From Megachile rotundata (lineage: Eukaryota; Arthropoda; Insecta; Hymenoptera; Megachilidae): a stretch of 64,000 nt of DNA. The notes beneath the pieces were generated by a model. The model was not told where the DNA came from. It ran no database searches and saw nothing but the letters and a program-made list of their open reading frames with translations. This document shows, one piece after another, positions 12,001-24,639 of the stretch (position 1 is the stretch's first letter; each line of letters begins with the position of its first letter). Where the stretch lies: contig NC_134984.1 of assembly GCF_050947335.1 (NCBI RefSeq), forward strand, positions 15,295,926-15,359,925, given 5' to 3'. The position numbers were made by a program, and so were the translations under genes.

Positions 12001-13449
12001 TTGCCTACAGAATTTAGCTTCAACCCTCAGAAGATTCAACCCTTAGAAAAAGTAATTAATATCAATGAACGTATATGTTGAAAGCAGGGTGACTCCTTCT
12101 GGCTCGCTTTCAAAAAATTAGTTTACTTCAAAGAAGTTTCTATTTTATTTTAAATAACCACCCTATACTAGTAACAGACAGAAACACTTTTTGTCACCAA
12201 ATCATGTCACGCTATAAACGGATAATCATCGAAGCCGTCCGAAAATAAAAACGGAAAATCCTGTTGGGTCAAATTCGTTAATAAATCGACGGTCGCCTGT
12301 AACCGGATCCACCTTTCCCCGAGTTTCAAACTATTTCTTCTCGTTGTTCATAATAAATCATGGTTCGTATCTGGAGAGTCCTCGATTTATGGATTTCCAG
12401 TGGCTCGTCTTTTCGCGGAATAAATTTCCTCCCCGTGATCTCGATAAACTCGCTATAAACCCGGTCGAAATCGTAGACGAGAAGAGAACGTAGGCGGCGC
12501 CCGAAAATCGAGCAAGAAGCGAAAAATGATGAAGAAGCCGGATGGCCCAGTTTGAAAGGTCGCGCCACGGGATTCCTGTTTATAAATCGAACACGAGAAA
12601 CGTTGTCGTGAATCGAGTATCCAGTTTATCGTCCTCCCCCGTCGTTTCGGCTTCTACCGATGTCTCTTGCAGCCACGCGATACTTCGCCGAAATACACGG
12701 CGAATGCAAAGCTTTCGCGATCACTCTGCTACGGGGAGACGCTCGTAAATCTACCCGTTCGAGACACTTCCCCCCATTCGATTTCACCCTCTACACCTGT
12801 GCAACCTGTGATTCCAATCGGGGCATTTGCCACTGGGGATACTTCGAAGGACGGGCTTGAAGAGGGTTCTCGCGCCATGATCTCGATTTATTTGCCGAGA
12901 GGAAATTAAAGTCTTAAGACTTTCTGCCGTCGGTATTTTACGATCCTTAACATGAATCGACGCTTGGAGACAGGTAAAATGGCTGAAGTATGTTTAGACA
13001 TCAGATTACTTATTTATACAGCTACTAACTTTCGTTCATGTGTGTCACGTGATGTACATTACTGTTCAGGTACAACTAAATCACATTTACCAAGTTGTAG
13101 TGCAATATTAGTTTTAAATTGTATAATCAAGGATCACGAGCCAAAAATATATTTTACATTTGAACCTCTGTTAATTATTTTAATAAATTTGTAGTAATAA
13201 TTAGTTACCTATGTCTGACGCATGGGTTAAGGGGTTAATACTCGAGCACTGCAGTACTTCTGTATTCATCACTCTATAATGAAAGGCATCATTTATATAT
13301 CATACTGCTCATGTTACAGCAATATGAATTTGTAAATTGAATATGTATTAACTGAAACGGGAGGTAGCTGACGTGATTCTGAGTAAGATTTCCCTTTGCG
13401 AAAATGAGGTTCGAAGCTTCGTTTTTGAATTATCAAGGAAAAACATGGA

Positions 13450-13560
13450 CCAATCAGAGCGGGAGGATTATGCGCACTCAGCCAATAGGCTCGAAGCTGT
13501 CGCCCTTGCGCCTGCGCACTCAGCCACTAACTATTCCTCGCGTCTGCGCATGCGTAATCC
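13450..13560. promoter_or_regulatory. CpG promoter-like cluster with CCAAT and NRF-1/ewg-type motifs
   Basis: Within about 110 bases there is a CCAAT box (13451-13455), a second CCAAT followed by AGG (about 13483), GCGCCTGCGC-type words and CTGCGCATGCG (13544-13554). The last is the palindromic core bound by NRF-1 and erect wing. The 14-mer TGCGCACTCAGCCA occurs twice, at 13472 and 13513. The surroundings are AT-rich, so the cluster stands out. No exon is seen on either side, so it may drive a non-coding RNA or be a CpG-rich enhancer. Confidence 0.4.
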
Positions 13561-15126
13561 TCGCATTTTGAGTTGTCTGCGTTTTCTTCTAATAATTCAA
13601 AAATTAAGCTTTAACCAGCATTTTCGTAAAGGAAAAAGTTGTTCAGAATCACCCCAGCTATCATCCCCTAAAATTATGCCCATCAGAACACCTTGTACAT
13701 ATTCTTGATTGAAAATATAAAAAAAAATTATTCTCAACTACATCTTAAATACAACTTACTCAATCACATGAATTTAATAAAAACAAAGTAATTTATAAAA
13801 TAGTAGGAAAAGTGAATGTACGCAATGAAATCACATGAAACGAAGGCGAGCATTTGATAAGAACGCTTTAATAAATCTAAAACTCCGCGGAGTTTCTCGC
13901 TTTAACTATTTATGTAGAAGTTATTGCAGGCACACGCGATCAATCTGAAAGTATATAGGTACAAAAGGGCGGGCTTTATGGCCCCATATAGCGGCGGTCA
14001 TATATCCGCGTTTTCTAGAAAAATCATGCACCACGAGTTACATTTTTCTCTTTCCACGAGTTTCACGTCTGTTTCAGTTTCCACGACGCGTTCAAGGAAA
14101 GTGGATGAAACGAGGTAGAGGCGAGGCGAAAAAAGGAAAGTTCCCCACGTCGTCATTGAAATAATAGCAGCGTGTACAGGTACCTACGTGAAAAGCGACG
14201 AGTTCCCGTCGTGGTTTCTCCTCGTTCCGTTGAAATTAAAATGAGTCGAGTGTTTGCGAAGATCGGGGGAAAAATGATGGCCGACTGAATGTGTTTGCTT
14301 TGATATCGGGCAAACTTTTTCCTCCCTCTATGGTCTTCCGTGATTTTATAACGGTAGAACTCGGACGCGGAAGAGCAGCCGGAGAACGGAAAGGAAGTAA
14401 CGCGTTTCCTTGCCGGCTGATCGAGCTGCTAATTCCGTGGAACGATCGCTGATCATCGCCAGCTTTCAAACTTTTTTCATTAAACCTGTACTAGATCGAT
14501 TTTATCCGACACGAAAGGTGAAGTGCGCGCGGGGGTGGGGAAATTTAATTTTCGAAAGAAGCGATAAAAACCAAGAACCGAGCAACGAAGGCCGAAAATT
14601 TCGAACGTACCTACGGCTACGAATTTCCGGCGGAAGGGGTGTAAAAACGAGGCGAGTAGAACGTAAAAATTGCTCTACCCGGAGTGAATGGAATTTTTTA
14701 TGAGATTCAACAGGAACGAAGCGATTCCATCGCGTTACCCTTCCGTTTGCTCTTTCGCCTCGGGTACAAACTTCTCAATGTTGTTTCTGCTCGATCGAAT
14801 CTCTCTAGATTTCCCTACGACCCTTCCCCTACCTTTTTCCTACCACTATTTTGCTTTATCGCTACTGTCCAATCATTCGACATGTTTGGATAAACGAGAT
14901 TGTACCGCAAATCTACCTCTGTGATCATACAACGTAGTTTGCGCAGTCCATTTGCAAATGATAGCAACAGAACGTATCGATCAATCAGCAAGCCGTGTAC
15001 CAAGCGACGTTACAATAAACACGCGTCCCGTTGACGAAAGGAATATTAAATCCGACAGCTGTAAGAAAACCGAGGCTACCGGAATTATCAATTATGCAAA
15101 AAGAAAATCGATCGATATTCACCCAC

Positions 15127-15235
15127 CTGCATGCTGGTTCACCGACGGTCTCGAAAAACAGGCAGGTACCACCGTTCATGCAAAAGTCGCCAGTCATCGG
15201 GCACGGTTGCTCCTGCCTCACCCACGGTGGGGTTG
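15127..15235 (-). CDS. vn: EGF-like domain (first four cysteines) exon of the same vein-like gene
   Basis: This is an internal coding exon of 109 bp. It lies between an acceptor (TTTTGTTACAG) and a donor (GCAG|GTGGGT) on the minus strand. The frame begins with two bases that complete a codon left by the Ig exon (phase 1), then encodes a linker PPWVRQEQP and the EGF core CPMTGDFCMNGGTC followed by a 10-residue C3-C4 loop. The cysteine spacing is C1-x6-C2-x5-C3-x10-C4, and the NGG turn between C2 and C3 is typical of EGFR ligands. The exon ends in phase 2 directly after C4, so the C-x-C...GF.G..C end of the domain must be on the next exon. I did not find that exon in 1-15126, so it is probably outside the window. 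The linker of about 20 residues from Ig to EGF fits neuregulin-type ligands. The predicted role is a secreted ligand for EGFR in Ras/MAPK signalling. No membrane segment is visible in this part. Confidence 0.8.
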
Positions 15236-15427
15236 CTGTAACAAAAACACGATCTATCAGTTCTATGACGACTACAATCACTATCCGATTCATATTTGTA
15301 TACTTCATTTATTTTATCTTACATTAGAATGAGGATTAGCGACATGACAAGAATAGCAAACTCCATTTTACAATTTTACAAATTCACAAATTTAAAAGGT
15401 TTCGAAGTTATGTAGATTGGTTTTGCT

Positions 15428-16147
15428 GTCTATTAGGGCCAAAGAGGTAGTCTTGCTGACAATTTTATTAGCGTGATTAACAAGTCACTCACACCTGAGT
15501 CATGTGTAGAATTCATGTAGTCATGCATGTTCTGAGACATGTGTCCTGACACATACTATACGTATACTCATAACATATGCTATATAGATTTAAATTTAGT
15601 TGTGACAAATACAGACTTAATTTTTATTTAGACAGTCTATATAGTACGAATAGCCTAGATGTACGAAAAATGACAAATTAGGGCCAAAGAAGTCTTGCTG
15701 ACAATTTTATTAGCGTGACTAACAAGTCACTCAGACCTGAGTCATGTGTAGAACTCATGTAGTCATGCATGTCCTGAGACATGTGTCCTGACACATACTA
15801 TACGTATACTCATAACATATGCTATATAAAGTACATTTAATTGTGACAAATACAGACTCAGTTTTTATTTAGACAGCCTACATAGTACGAATAGCCTACA
15901 AGTACGAAGAATGACAAATTAGGGTCAAAGAAGTCTTGCTGACAATTTTACTAGCGTGATTAACAAGTCACTCAGGCCTTAATCATATGTAGAACTCATG
16001 TAGCCATGCATGTCCTGAGACAGGTGTCCTGACACATACTATACATACACTCGTAACATATGCTATATAAAGTAAATTTAATTGTGACAAATACAGACTC
16101 AGTTTTGCCTACATAGTACGAATAGCCTACAAGTACGAAAAATGACG
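15428..16147 (+). repeat. Three-copy tandem repeat of about 241-245 bp
   Basis: ATTAGGG(C/T)CAAAGA starts copies at about 15432, 15677 and 15918. Each copy carries GTCTTGCTGACAATTTTA, CATGCATGT, GACA(T/G)GTGTCCTGACACAT and a GTACGAATAGCCTA end. The third copy lacks part of its 3' segment. The repeat starts about 190 bp upstream (in transcript sense) of the EGF exon acceptor. Confidence 0.95.
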
Positions 16148-17009
16148 AAGGAAGAATTTACAAATGGCGGACCCCCGTGAACTTCCCCAGGGAAGAGTAT
16201 CGCTCCGGTGAAATTGAACAGAAGGGAATATTGTCGATATTTCTATTTTTCCCTCTAAAGCGATTCCCCGACTTACGGTCCCATTTTCAATCCCCATTTT
16301 TCTTTTTTTTTTTCACCGAGCGAATAAATCGCATGCCGTTAAAGCTTTGTTCCGTCGCGGGAGGAAATGATATTCGCGTCGGCGTCGGATTCGCGACAGG
16401 GCCATGAATTTTCATTTCAATCGGCCCGCTCGCGGATTAGTCTTTGGTATGTAAATGGAACGGCTGCTAAGAAGAAGGAAAACCGTGAACGCGAGAAACG
16501 ACTGGATTTATGAAGAGCTTAAAGCGTCCCTTCGCCCCTCGACGCCTTCCCTTTCACGTTTTTACCGCTTGAACGGGAACGCGGAAAATCAAACAACACC
16601 GCGGTTAAAGCGCGTCGCGAATAATGTTGCGCGACAGAGAATTTGAGGTTTTGAGGGACACGCCTTTACCGGAATTTTCCCCGTGATTCTTAGCGGTAAA
16701 TCTATCGCGAATCCCATAAATTTCGCCGCAAACGCGTAATACTGTAGCCGACTGTAATCCCTCACTGTCGTTCTCCGTTGTTCAAACCGTAATGCATTAT
16801 GAACCGAGCTTCTATCTTGCGGCTTGTTGTGAACGTCGATTAATCACGTGACGCTGTGCATATATTATCCTAACGTTTTAATAGTCTGCTGGAAAAATTG
16901 CTTACAAAATGTTTTCCAATACAACATTTGTGCTATTAAGCCGCTAAGTTAAATTACGTTCTTAAATAGAGAAAAAACAGATTCCACGTTCTGGCGGTTG
17001 AAGGGTCAC

Positions 17010-17160
17010 TCTTTGCAAGAAGAATGACTCTTTTATAAAATTTTTATGAAATTATTTTTAATATGTTACGCGAGGTTATTCGCAAGAATGACTCTGTTTT
17101 TTACAATATTTACACAAAATTATTTTCAAGCGATTATGTGAGGTTATTGAAGAGGTAAAC
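17010..17160 (+). repeat. Two-copy repeat of about 80 bp
   Basis: AGAATGACTCT...AAATTATTTT(T/C)AA...GAGGTTATT occurs twice in succession. A separate short run at 17346-17425 repeats CAACA(A/G)AATTGTAGAAT about four times with a 22-24 bp period. Between 16150 and 18600 no gene is supported. The GC-rich part at 16180-16800 and 17640-18260 has only overlapping chance frames. Confidence 0.8.
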
Positions 17161-18639
17161 CTAACCTAGTAGGCTGGAGTCAAAATGGCGTCAGGCAGCT
17201 GTGCTCAAGTTATTTATTTCAACTGTAAGACCGATAGGGTGTATAGTCACGAATTTTTCTTCGACACGTGTCTTTTCTTGATATTTATTAAAGTATCTTT
17301 CCACAAAAAATTCAGGATATTTCACTGCCTATCTTTTATAGAGGGTTAGCAACAAAATTGTAGAATTGCAACAGAATTGTAGAATCACAACAAAATTGTA
17401 GGGTCGTAACTAAACTATAATTGTAGTTGTTTTATATAAAAATGGTGTGAATATGAAGATGACGTGAAAAAGTAATAGACTTATTTATTGGGTCGATTGC
17501 AGAAAGGCGTCGGTTTGAAGATCGGCCTTTTGGCATCCATATCGCGGCGCTAAAATGAGTTGTACAGGGTTGTGTGCGATGTATTAAAAATCGTATAATG
17601 AGTTTGAAAGGAGGTAGATGAGCCTGCTGGCCGGGTAATAGTAGTCTGAATAGTAGTGCGTTCACGTTCGTTCTCCGCGAGTCCGGACACCATTATTACA
17701 CTCGGATTAGTACTCGACCATTCGGTCGGAGCGGTATTACCGAGCGCAGTTCCAACTTCGAAAAGCTCTCGAGCAGCTTGTATGCTCGGCTTTACCCTCT
17801 CTCGCTTTTTCACTCCTTCATCCTCCGCTTTGCACCTGTACACCGCGTTCCTTCTCGTTAAGTCTCTAACGAGCTGAAGACATTTCGCGGTAAAAGCTTC
17901 TCGCTTCTTTTTTTCCACCATTCATTCTTTATCCCATTCGCGCGCAAATAATGGGGAGACCGTGCATAAGAAATTTCAATCCTTATTTTATTCGGAAAGT
18001 TTTTTGCCAAGCACGAGACCGTGACGAAATTTCATCGGAGATATTTCTCGATTCCAATATCGGTCGTGACACGCCGATACATTTATCGATCCTCGACCAC
18101 CGACCACCTGCAGACGATCTATCGAAGCGGAACAAATTTCTGTAGGTTTCTTACACCGTGAAACGAGTCCTCCTCAAACAATATCGGTGTCCGCGGTGCG
18201 CTTTGACGGGGAGAAATTGCGGAATTATTTGCGGATCTTTTCTGCAGGTACGTAGCTTTATTTCCTTTTCAAGATATTTTTACTTCGTATCTCTTTTTCT
18301 ATCATCCATGTATTTTGAATATTGTACCTATTTTCACGATTCACGCGTTCCGGTATGCTTCAAATATACCGTACGGTTCATTTCGAACATTCAGACTCTC
18401 TAATTAAAATTTGTTAAATTAATGTCACATTGTGTGTTCATTAACTGTGTTTTCTCTCGGCGCCGTTTTGTATTATTAATAACCCTCGCCCCGAATATTC
18501 TGATTGAAATTCATAATGGAACCATAGACCAATTTACCTATGATTCGTTATTCGCTACAATTGATTAGCCATCTTTTATTAAAGCCTTCCACGTTTGTAC
18601 TCTTCTCAATGAACTTTTAATTTTAAATTAAGTGTGCTC

Positions 18640-19470
18640 TTATACTCTTTTATTATAATCGTGCTAATATTCCTTTCATGCATTTTTTAATCTTAATTGT
18701 TCTATCATAATTTTACCTCTATACTTGTATTATACTTTTTTATCATAATTGTTCTAATATATTTATTATATAATTTTAAAGCACAGTTGTACTAATATAT
18801 TTATTGTATATTTTTAAGTCAAAATTGTACCAAGATACTTATTGGATATTTTTAAGTCACAATTTCACTAATAAACTTATATATTTCTTAATAATAATTG
18901 TACTAACATATTTATATAATTTTAGATCTTAATTGTACTAATACTTGTTGCATATTTTTAAGTCACAATTTTACTAAGAAACTTATTATATATTTTTTAA
19001 TAATAATTGTACTAATATATTTATATAATTTTGGACCATAATTGTACCAATACTTATTGTACATTTTTAAGTCACAATTTTACTAAGAAACTTATTGTAT
19101 ATTTTTTAATAATAATTGTACTAATATATTTATATAATTTCAGGCCATAATTGTACCAATACTTGTTGCATATTTTTAAGTTACAATTTTACTAAAAAAT
19201 TTATTATATATTTTTTAATAATAATTGTACTAATATATTTATATAATTTTAGATCTTAATTGTACTAATACTTGTTGCATATTTTTAAGTCACAATTTTA
19301 CTAAGAAACTTATTATATATTTTTTAATAATAATTATACTAACATATTTATATAATTTCAGGCCATAATTGTACCAATACTTGTTGCATATTTTTAAGTC
19401 ACAATTGTGCTAACGTACTTATATATTTTTTAATAAAAATTGTATCAACATACTTTTAAAGTCACAATTG
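18640..19470 (+). repeat. 109-bp tandem repeat (AT-rich)
   Basis: AAGT(C/T)ACAATT recurs at 18960, 19069, 19178, 19287 and 19396, an exact 109-bp period. Each unit holds TTAATAATAATTGTACTAA and a second ATTGTAC(C/T)AATACTTGTT block. The left side (18640-18950) is more diverged. Confidence 0.95.
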
Positions 19471-22400
19471 ACGAATATTCCTGAAAATCAGGCAACTCGA
19501 AAAAGTGACACTTCTTTTCCATTTTCAATTCCAGAATATCCCTTTGTATTTATCCGAGAAAATCCCGGGGATACGTGTAATCCAGCTGTATCCCGTTTTT
19601 TTAAACTCTCTATTGACCGTAGAGCAAATAGACTTCGCGAAGCTTTCGTTTGAAAGCGGAATGACACGTTTACTCGTTTAGAGGCAAAATATCTGGGAAC
19701 ACGTTATTCCGTTCACCTGCGCCACGTTTGCCTCATTGCCTCCCGAATTTTCCGACGAATGAAATTGTCTCATTAGCGACGCGCTATCGCCGGCCAAAAG
19801 CGTTCGCTCGGCAACAAACAACAGTTTTAACGTACGTTGCTTTTGACGCGTATAACATTGTTTGGACACCATTATCTCTCGTCGATGTAACATCAATCGG
19901 TGTTGCTGTGGCTGCATTTAGATATTCCCTAGCGATCAGCCCTCGTGTTTACGGTTTTTGTGCCAGAATTTTTCACTACGTTCTTTGATGGAACTCGCAT
20001 ATTTCATCGGTATTTTTCCGCTCCGCAACGTTCGATCGTTACCAAAATTTTTCCCCCTCAAAATTGTCTCTTTATGAAATTTTTTCTTTCAATTTCACCG
20101 GTCGCGATAAAAACTGTCTCCGCACGATATCGCGTCGAAGAAATTATTTCTCCCGCGTTCGTTAAGAAACGTTGATACACGCGATGTAATTGGAACAAGC
20201 TCGCGTAAAAGCAGTCGCATAATTCGGTCCCTGGAATTTTTTTCCCTCCCCGATTCAGACGGCACGGCACCGCGAGCAAGGCAGATTAAAAGTTTCATCA
20301 TTTGAGCGGCTTCCGCTCGGGCCTGGCCGAGTTTTCGCCGCAATTTTCGGAGCACGCTCGAAGAACGAACAACTCGTATTTCATACTTGATATATGTACG
20401 GGAAAAGCAGCACGACGGAGGAAGCAACGCGTTAGCCTTAATTAGTGCACGCGTGTGCAGCCAGTTAGCGCGAACAAGTGTAATACATTTTTAAAGTAAT
20501 TCCACTGCTTGGAAAAATTCACCTACCGTAAGACCGGCACAATGGGATCAAATGGAAATTTTTCTCCGATCAGACATTTTTTCTTGGTAATCATTTCTGA
20601 ACCTTCACCTCATTAGCAGAGAGGTTAGGTTACCTTTTCTTAGAATTTTTTTCTTTTTATTTCTTGTCTTTTTCAGGTACTTCAGATTGCAATATTTTCC
20701 TGCGACATTAACCTTTTAGACATGGCTGAACTTTATACCACAATATGTGAAGGTCAATGTTACTCTACGCGAATACATTGGAATGTTTTTTATAATTAAA
20801 TTATAATTTTTCCTGAAGTTATGACGCATTACTTTGACGTAACATACTTTAACTTTAATAGTTTACTTCTTTAAAAAATTACAAAATGTAATTCATAAAG
20901 TATGTAATTTCCGAATGTTTCCAATATGGCGTATTAGTGCAAGGAGATACCCCATGATGACCAAACTTGACGTTAACTTTTATTTACAAGTAATGTACTC
21001 TTATGAAGTTTGTTAATATCGTTATAGTATGTGGTGTAGACAAAATAAGAGCGGATTAAAATATATGAAAAGGGTTATTCGATTGAAACGGTGAGCGAGT
21101 GAGCCACTATAGCGCCATACCTAAGAGGTTAGGTTTATTGCTTTACATTTTAAGACGATTTGTGAACAGATACCATATATTAAAAAATTTTGAATAATAA
21201 GATATAGCGAATCTCCGGCAAAGTTCTCTAAAATAAAGCGACTGAAGGCAGCTGGTACGAAAACACGGTTACAGTCAAAGCGTTCAAGACTTTATTAGCA
21301 CCCCCTTCGTTCTTCGTATTCCATCGGCGTTCGAGCAACGTGCCACGGGATCACATAAGTGGATTTAACCTGACGTTTGCGCGTTACACGTGCTTTCGGG
21401 CCGAGTAAAATGATTCCGGTTACGTGACTACACACGTGTCCTTTGAACCGGCAAAGAGAAAAAGACTCGGTGGCCTCCGAAAGAGGCGAGATAAAAATCC
21501 GGACGAGAGTCGCGCGGAATCTTCGCGCTCGTCCACGTCTGGAAGAATGAAATTGTAAAGTTTCAAAGGACCCTCGGAGCTTTAAGCACCGTCCATGGCT
21601 TCTCCACGTGTGCTTTGCCGAGCAAAATTCTCTTGCCTGCAGTTCTTCTACCTTCTGGCTCTCGCGCACCCCCCTTCTGGCTAGCAGCACGGTTCTTTTG
21701 TTGGAAGCGGATTCCTTGTTGCCGTCGGAGAAAAAGTAAATTGAATAGATCTGGCAAACCGTGCGAAAAGGGAAAAGGAACAAGGCTATCTGTGTGTAGA
21801 ACGACGCCACGTTGTTCCTGCCGTTCCGCTCGCGAATAAGCTGAATTTCATGAAATCTTCTTCCCTTTTTTCGGAAACGAAATTACCTTTTGGTGCTCGA
21901 TGTTCTTTCCGATCGATACGCGTTTAAAAAGACGCTTCCGGTGTTACAAAATCCTCCGCACTAAGCACGGAAATTGCCATAATGTAAAGCAAAGATGAAC
22001 ACCCCCATTGTTCCAGCCTACAATCGACGGTAAACGAGCAGAGTAATTTCGATTCGAGAAAGGGGAGCGTTTAGTTTGCAAGGGTGAGTTGTTTGCCGGA
22101 GTTTCGATCTTCCGTGGGTAGCAAAGCGGATGGGGAATTCTTTCGTCACCTTCGTTAAAATTTTATGAGAAACGTATCGCGAGCGTTTACGGGACGAACT
22201 CGCGGATAAAACCATCGCTCGACTTTGCTAGTCTTTTTAAGGGTGCTTCTTCTTCCAGGAATGGAACGAGTATACTCGTAAAGAGGATTCTCGCTGCAAA
22301 GAGGAACTGCTAAGAGTTTCCATCAACCGGTACGACCGTTTCAACGGGAGGTTCAGTTTTTTTCGAAGTCTCATCTTTTTACGCTTCTTTTGTTCGATGG

Positions 22401-22532
22401 CAAATGCGATGCCCAAACAATTAACGTTTTTGAAATTACCTGTCGATCGACGGAAAATTTCTCTTCTTCAGCTGAGTCACATAATCAAAATTAAAGTATA
22501 TGATATAATTAATCATAGATAACGATCATACA
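19471..22532. other. GC-rich and AT-rich intron segments, no supported gene
   Basis: Overlapping frames occur at 19470-20430 and 21295-22215 on both strands, up to 171 codons on the minus strand at 21295-21810. None has recognisable domains. The motif AGGTTAGGTT occurs at about 20622 and 21127. Confidence 0.4.
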
Positions 22533-22747
22533 CCCTTTGCACTCGAAGATAATTTTATTGCTTGCAAACAGCAATTTTAAAATATTAATTAAAATGTTAA
22601 ATGAGTTTTTTTGAGGTTATTATTTCTCTACTAATAATGTCCACTATTTCACTATGTTTATACATCACATGAGCACTATTAATTAAATAATTCTTCCTTT
22701 AAATTGTATTAAATCGAATGGCGCCTGAGAGGCACCTCTCGAGGATT
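22533..22747 (-). mobile_element. piggyBac-like MITE, copy C (inverted)
   Basis: The block starts CCCTTTGCACTCGAAG and, read on the minus strand, aligns along its length with the elements at 24160-24612. Shared internal words are GAGGTTATTATTTCTCTACT, GTTTATACATCACATG and the terminal CACCTCTCGAG. The far end has lost the GCAAAG part of its terminal repeat, and no TTAA remains on the flanks. It is an old, damaged copy. Confidence 0.85.
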
Positions 22748-24155
22748 AGTATATTGAAACGTACAATATATTTTCCATAAAAAATCCAGGCAAAGATGCG
22801 ACGATAAACGACATATAATAAACGTAGTACAAGTCTACCGAACAGAACCCAAGCAGAAAATTTTCCGTAATTCCCGTCGGAGTCAGATATCAGTAGAATT
22901 TCAACGGCGAGAATCGTTTCTGCTCTGCAAACGTCCGTGAGAAATTTTCAAAGACACTTTCGGTTCATAAGAACGTGACACAGCTCGTAAAACGAACGCG
23001 TCTGGGCCGATATGAAATTCGCGAACAACCGGCTCCAATACTCGCGAAAATCTCCCACGGAATTCTCGATTTTCCGTGGAGAATCTCTCTCCACGCGCAC
23101 CGTCAACGAACGGTTTAGATTATTTTTCGCACATCCTCTGGGCTGTATTCAATCGTATCGGAGGTATACACGATTCAATAAGGCCACGGATATTGCTGAC
23201 CCTTGCCAAGAATTCCGAATTCACCCCGCGTTCTCTTTATCGCCCTTTTGTCTTGTTCCCGCGGAATTTCAAATTCCCCTCGTTTTTTGTTTAAAACAAT
23301 TTACACGCTCGGCCACAAAAGGTACGATGGATTAAAAGATATAGCCGCGGGATCGATCCCTCGAAGAGGGTATAAAACAGCTCCGGGTTAGAACCCGGAG
23401 CGTTTCGTAGACGAAACGTTTCTCTTATATTTCTTCCTTTCTTTCAACGCATCGATACCAGCCATGAATTTTTATTTACTTCATACCCTGACGCGAAAAG
23501 GTTCTGGAATGTTTAACTTCCCTCTCCTTTAACATCGAGACGGATAATCGTTGCTTCGCTAGAATCGAGTAGATACTCGGGCACAAAGGGAGCTGCAGGA
23601 TGCAGTCACGACCACCTAGCTTCCGTTTTTCTCTTACTTCGCAAACAAAGCACGCTTGTACAGGATGGGCTGGTTGTTTGTCTTCCATTAACTTCACCCC
23701 TTCTGAACGAAGATAATGCGCTTCAGTTAATTCGGAGGGGCATTTGGGAATATCGATTATTTCACATATTGTGGGAAATAAACATTCGTGTAAAATTTAG
23801 TAGAACGCACTTTTCGAATGTCTCTCCAGAGTCTCCTCTTTCTAAAGTAACGTTTCTCTGAAGCAATATCTCGACTTTAAAGTAAGAACTATCTCTAAAG
23901 CGACGTCTTGAACGTCATGAAAATTCTGGGTACCGTGGAAAACTTTCCCAAGGGCCACGACGTGCGTTGAAAAAATATCCACCCCTTTTGACGCTGTCGT
24001 AGACATTTTGGTGTCGATGTCTTAAACAATTCTTTTCAAATATTCTTTCAAATATTTATCTTCCACAGTATACATGGAGAAAATACGACCACAAGCACGA
24101 TTCTAATAATTGTTGTGTTTCGTAGACGTATACTGTTTTCAGATAAAATATTGTT
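22748..24155. other. GC-rich intron segment, no supported gene
   Basis: Apart from the palindrome run, I see only short overlapping frames (up to 107 codons at 23012-23335). They share sequence between frames and have no domain. Confidence 0.4.
23349..23418. promoter_or_regulatory. Run of abutting perfect palindromes around a TATAAAA box
   Basis: Four perfect inverted repeats are packed into 70 bases. GGGATCGATCCC is at 23349-23360. CCCTC-GAA-GAGGG is at 23358-23370. GCTCCGGGTT-AG-AACCCGGAGC is at 23380-23401. CGTTTCGT-AG-ACGAAACG is at 23401-23418. A TATAAAA box (23371-23377) sits between the second and third. The last two hairpins share base 23401 and have the same AG loop. The function is unknown; promoter, terminator-like structure or replication-slippage products are all possible. 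Confidence 0.6.
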
Positions 24156-24159
24156 TTAA

Positions 24160-24375
24160 CCCTTTGCGCTCCAGAGGTGACTCTCAATTAACATTTTATT
24201 TAATACAATAATTATAAATAAGCATATTTTAACTGATTTTATAATGTGACACGTGTGATGTAAAAACATAGTGGGAATTATTAGTACAGAAATAATAATC
24301 TGACAAGAATTTATTTAATTTTTATATTAGTAAGTTTTAAAGTCGTTTGCAAACAGTCAAATTGAGTGCAAAGAG
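24160..24375 (+). mobile_element. piggyBac-like MITE, copy A
   Basis: The element starts CCCTTTGCGCTC and ends GAGTGCAAAGAG, imperfect terminal inverted repeats of about 12 bp. It is flanked by TTAA at 24156-24159 and 24376-24379. TTAA target sites and CCCT-like ends are the hallmark of the piggyBac superfamily. At 216 bp it has no transposase and is non-autonomous. It abuts copy B with a single shared TTAA. Confidence 0.88.
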
Positions 24376-24379
24376 TTAA

Positions 24380-24612
24380 TCCTTTGCGCTCGAGAGGTGA
24401 CTCTCACTCACCATTTTATTTAATACAATAATTTGCAATAAGCATTTTTAACTGATTCTATAATATGACACGTGTGACGTATAAACACAGTGAAACAAAC
24501 AATAGTGGAAATTATTAGTAGAGAAATAATAACCTCAAAAGAATTCATTTAACTATTTAATTAATTTTTAAAGTTGTTTGCAAACAGTCAAATTACCTTC
24601 GAGTGCAAAGAG
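24380..24612 (+). mobile_element. piggyBac-like MITE, copy B
   Basis: The element starts TCCTTTGCGCTCGAGAGGT and ends ACCTTCGAGTGCAAAGAG, so the terminal inverted repeat extends to about 18 bp with mismatches. It is flanked by TTAA at 24376-24379 (shared with copy A) and 24613-24616. Internally it is about 85-90% like copy A by eye. It is non-autonomous. Confidence 0.88.
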
Positions 24613-24639
24613 TTAATACATGGCGCTAGTTTTCCTTAA

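Noticed and set aside
1..15126. Exon for the last two EGF cysteines
   Set aside because: I looked for a minus-strand exon beginning one base before a cysteine with a GF.G..C pattern, and none was convincing. It is probably outside the window.
15428..16147. CRISPR-like regularly spaced repeats (here and in other arrays)
   Set aside because: Units are contiguous tandem repeats with no unique spacers, in a eukaryotic intron with no cas genes.
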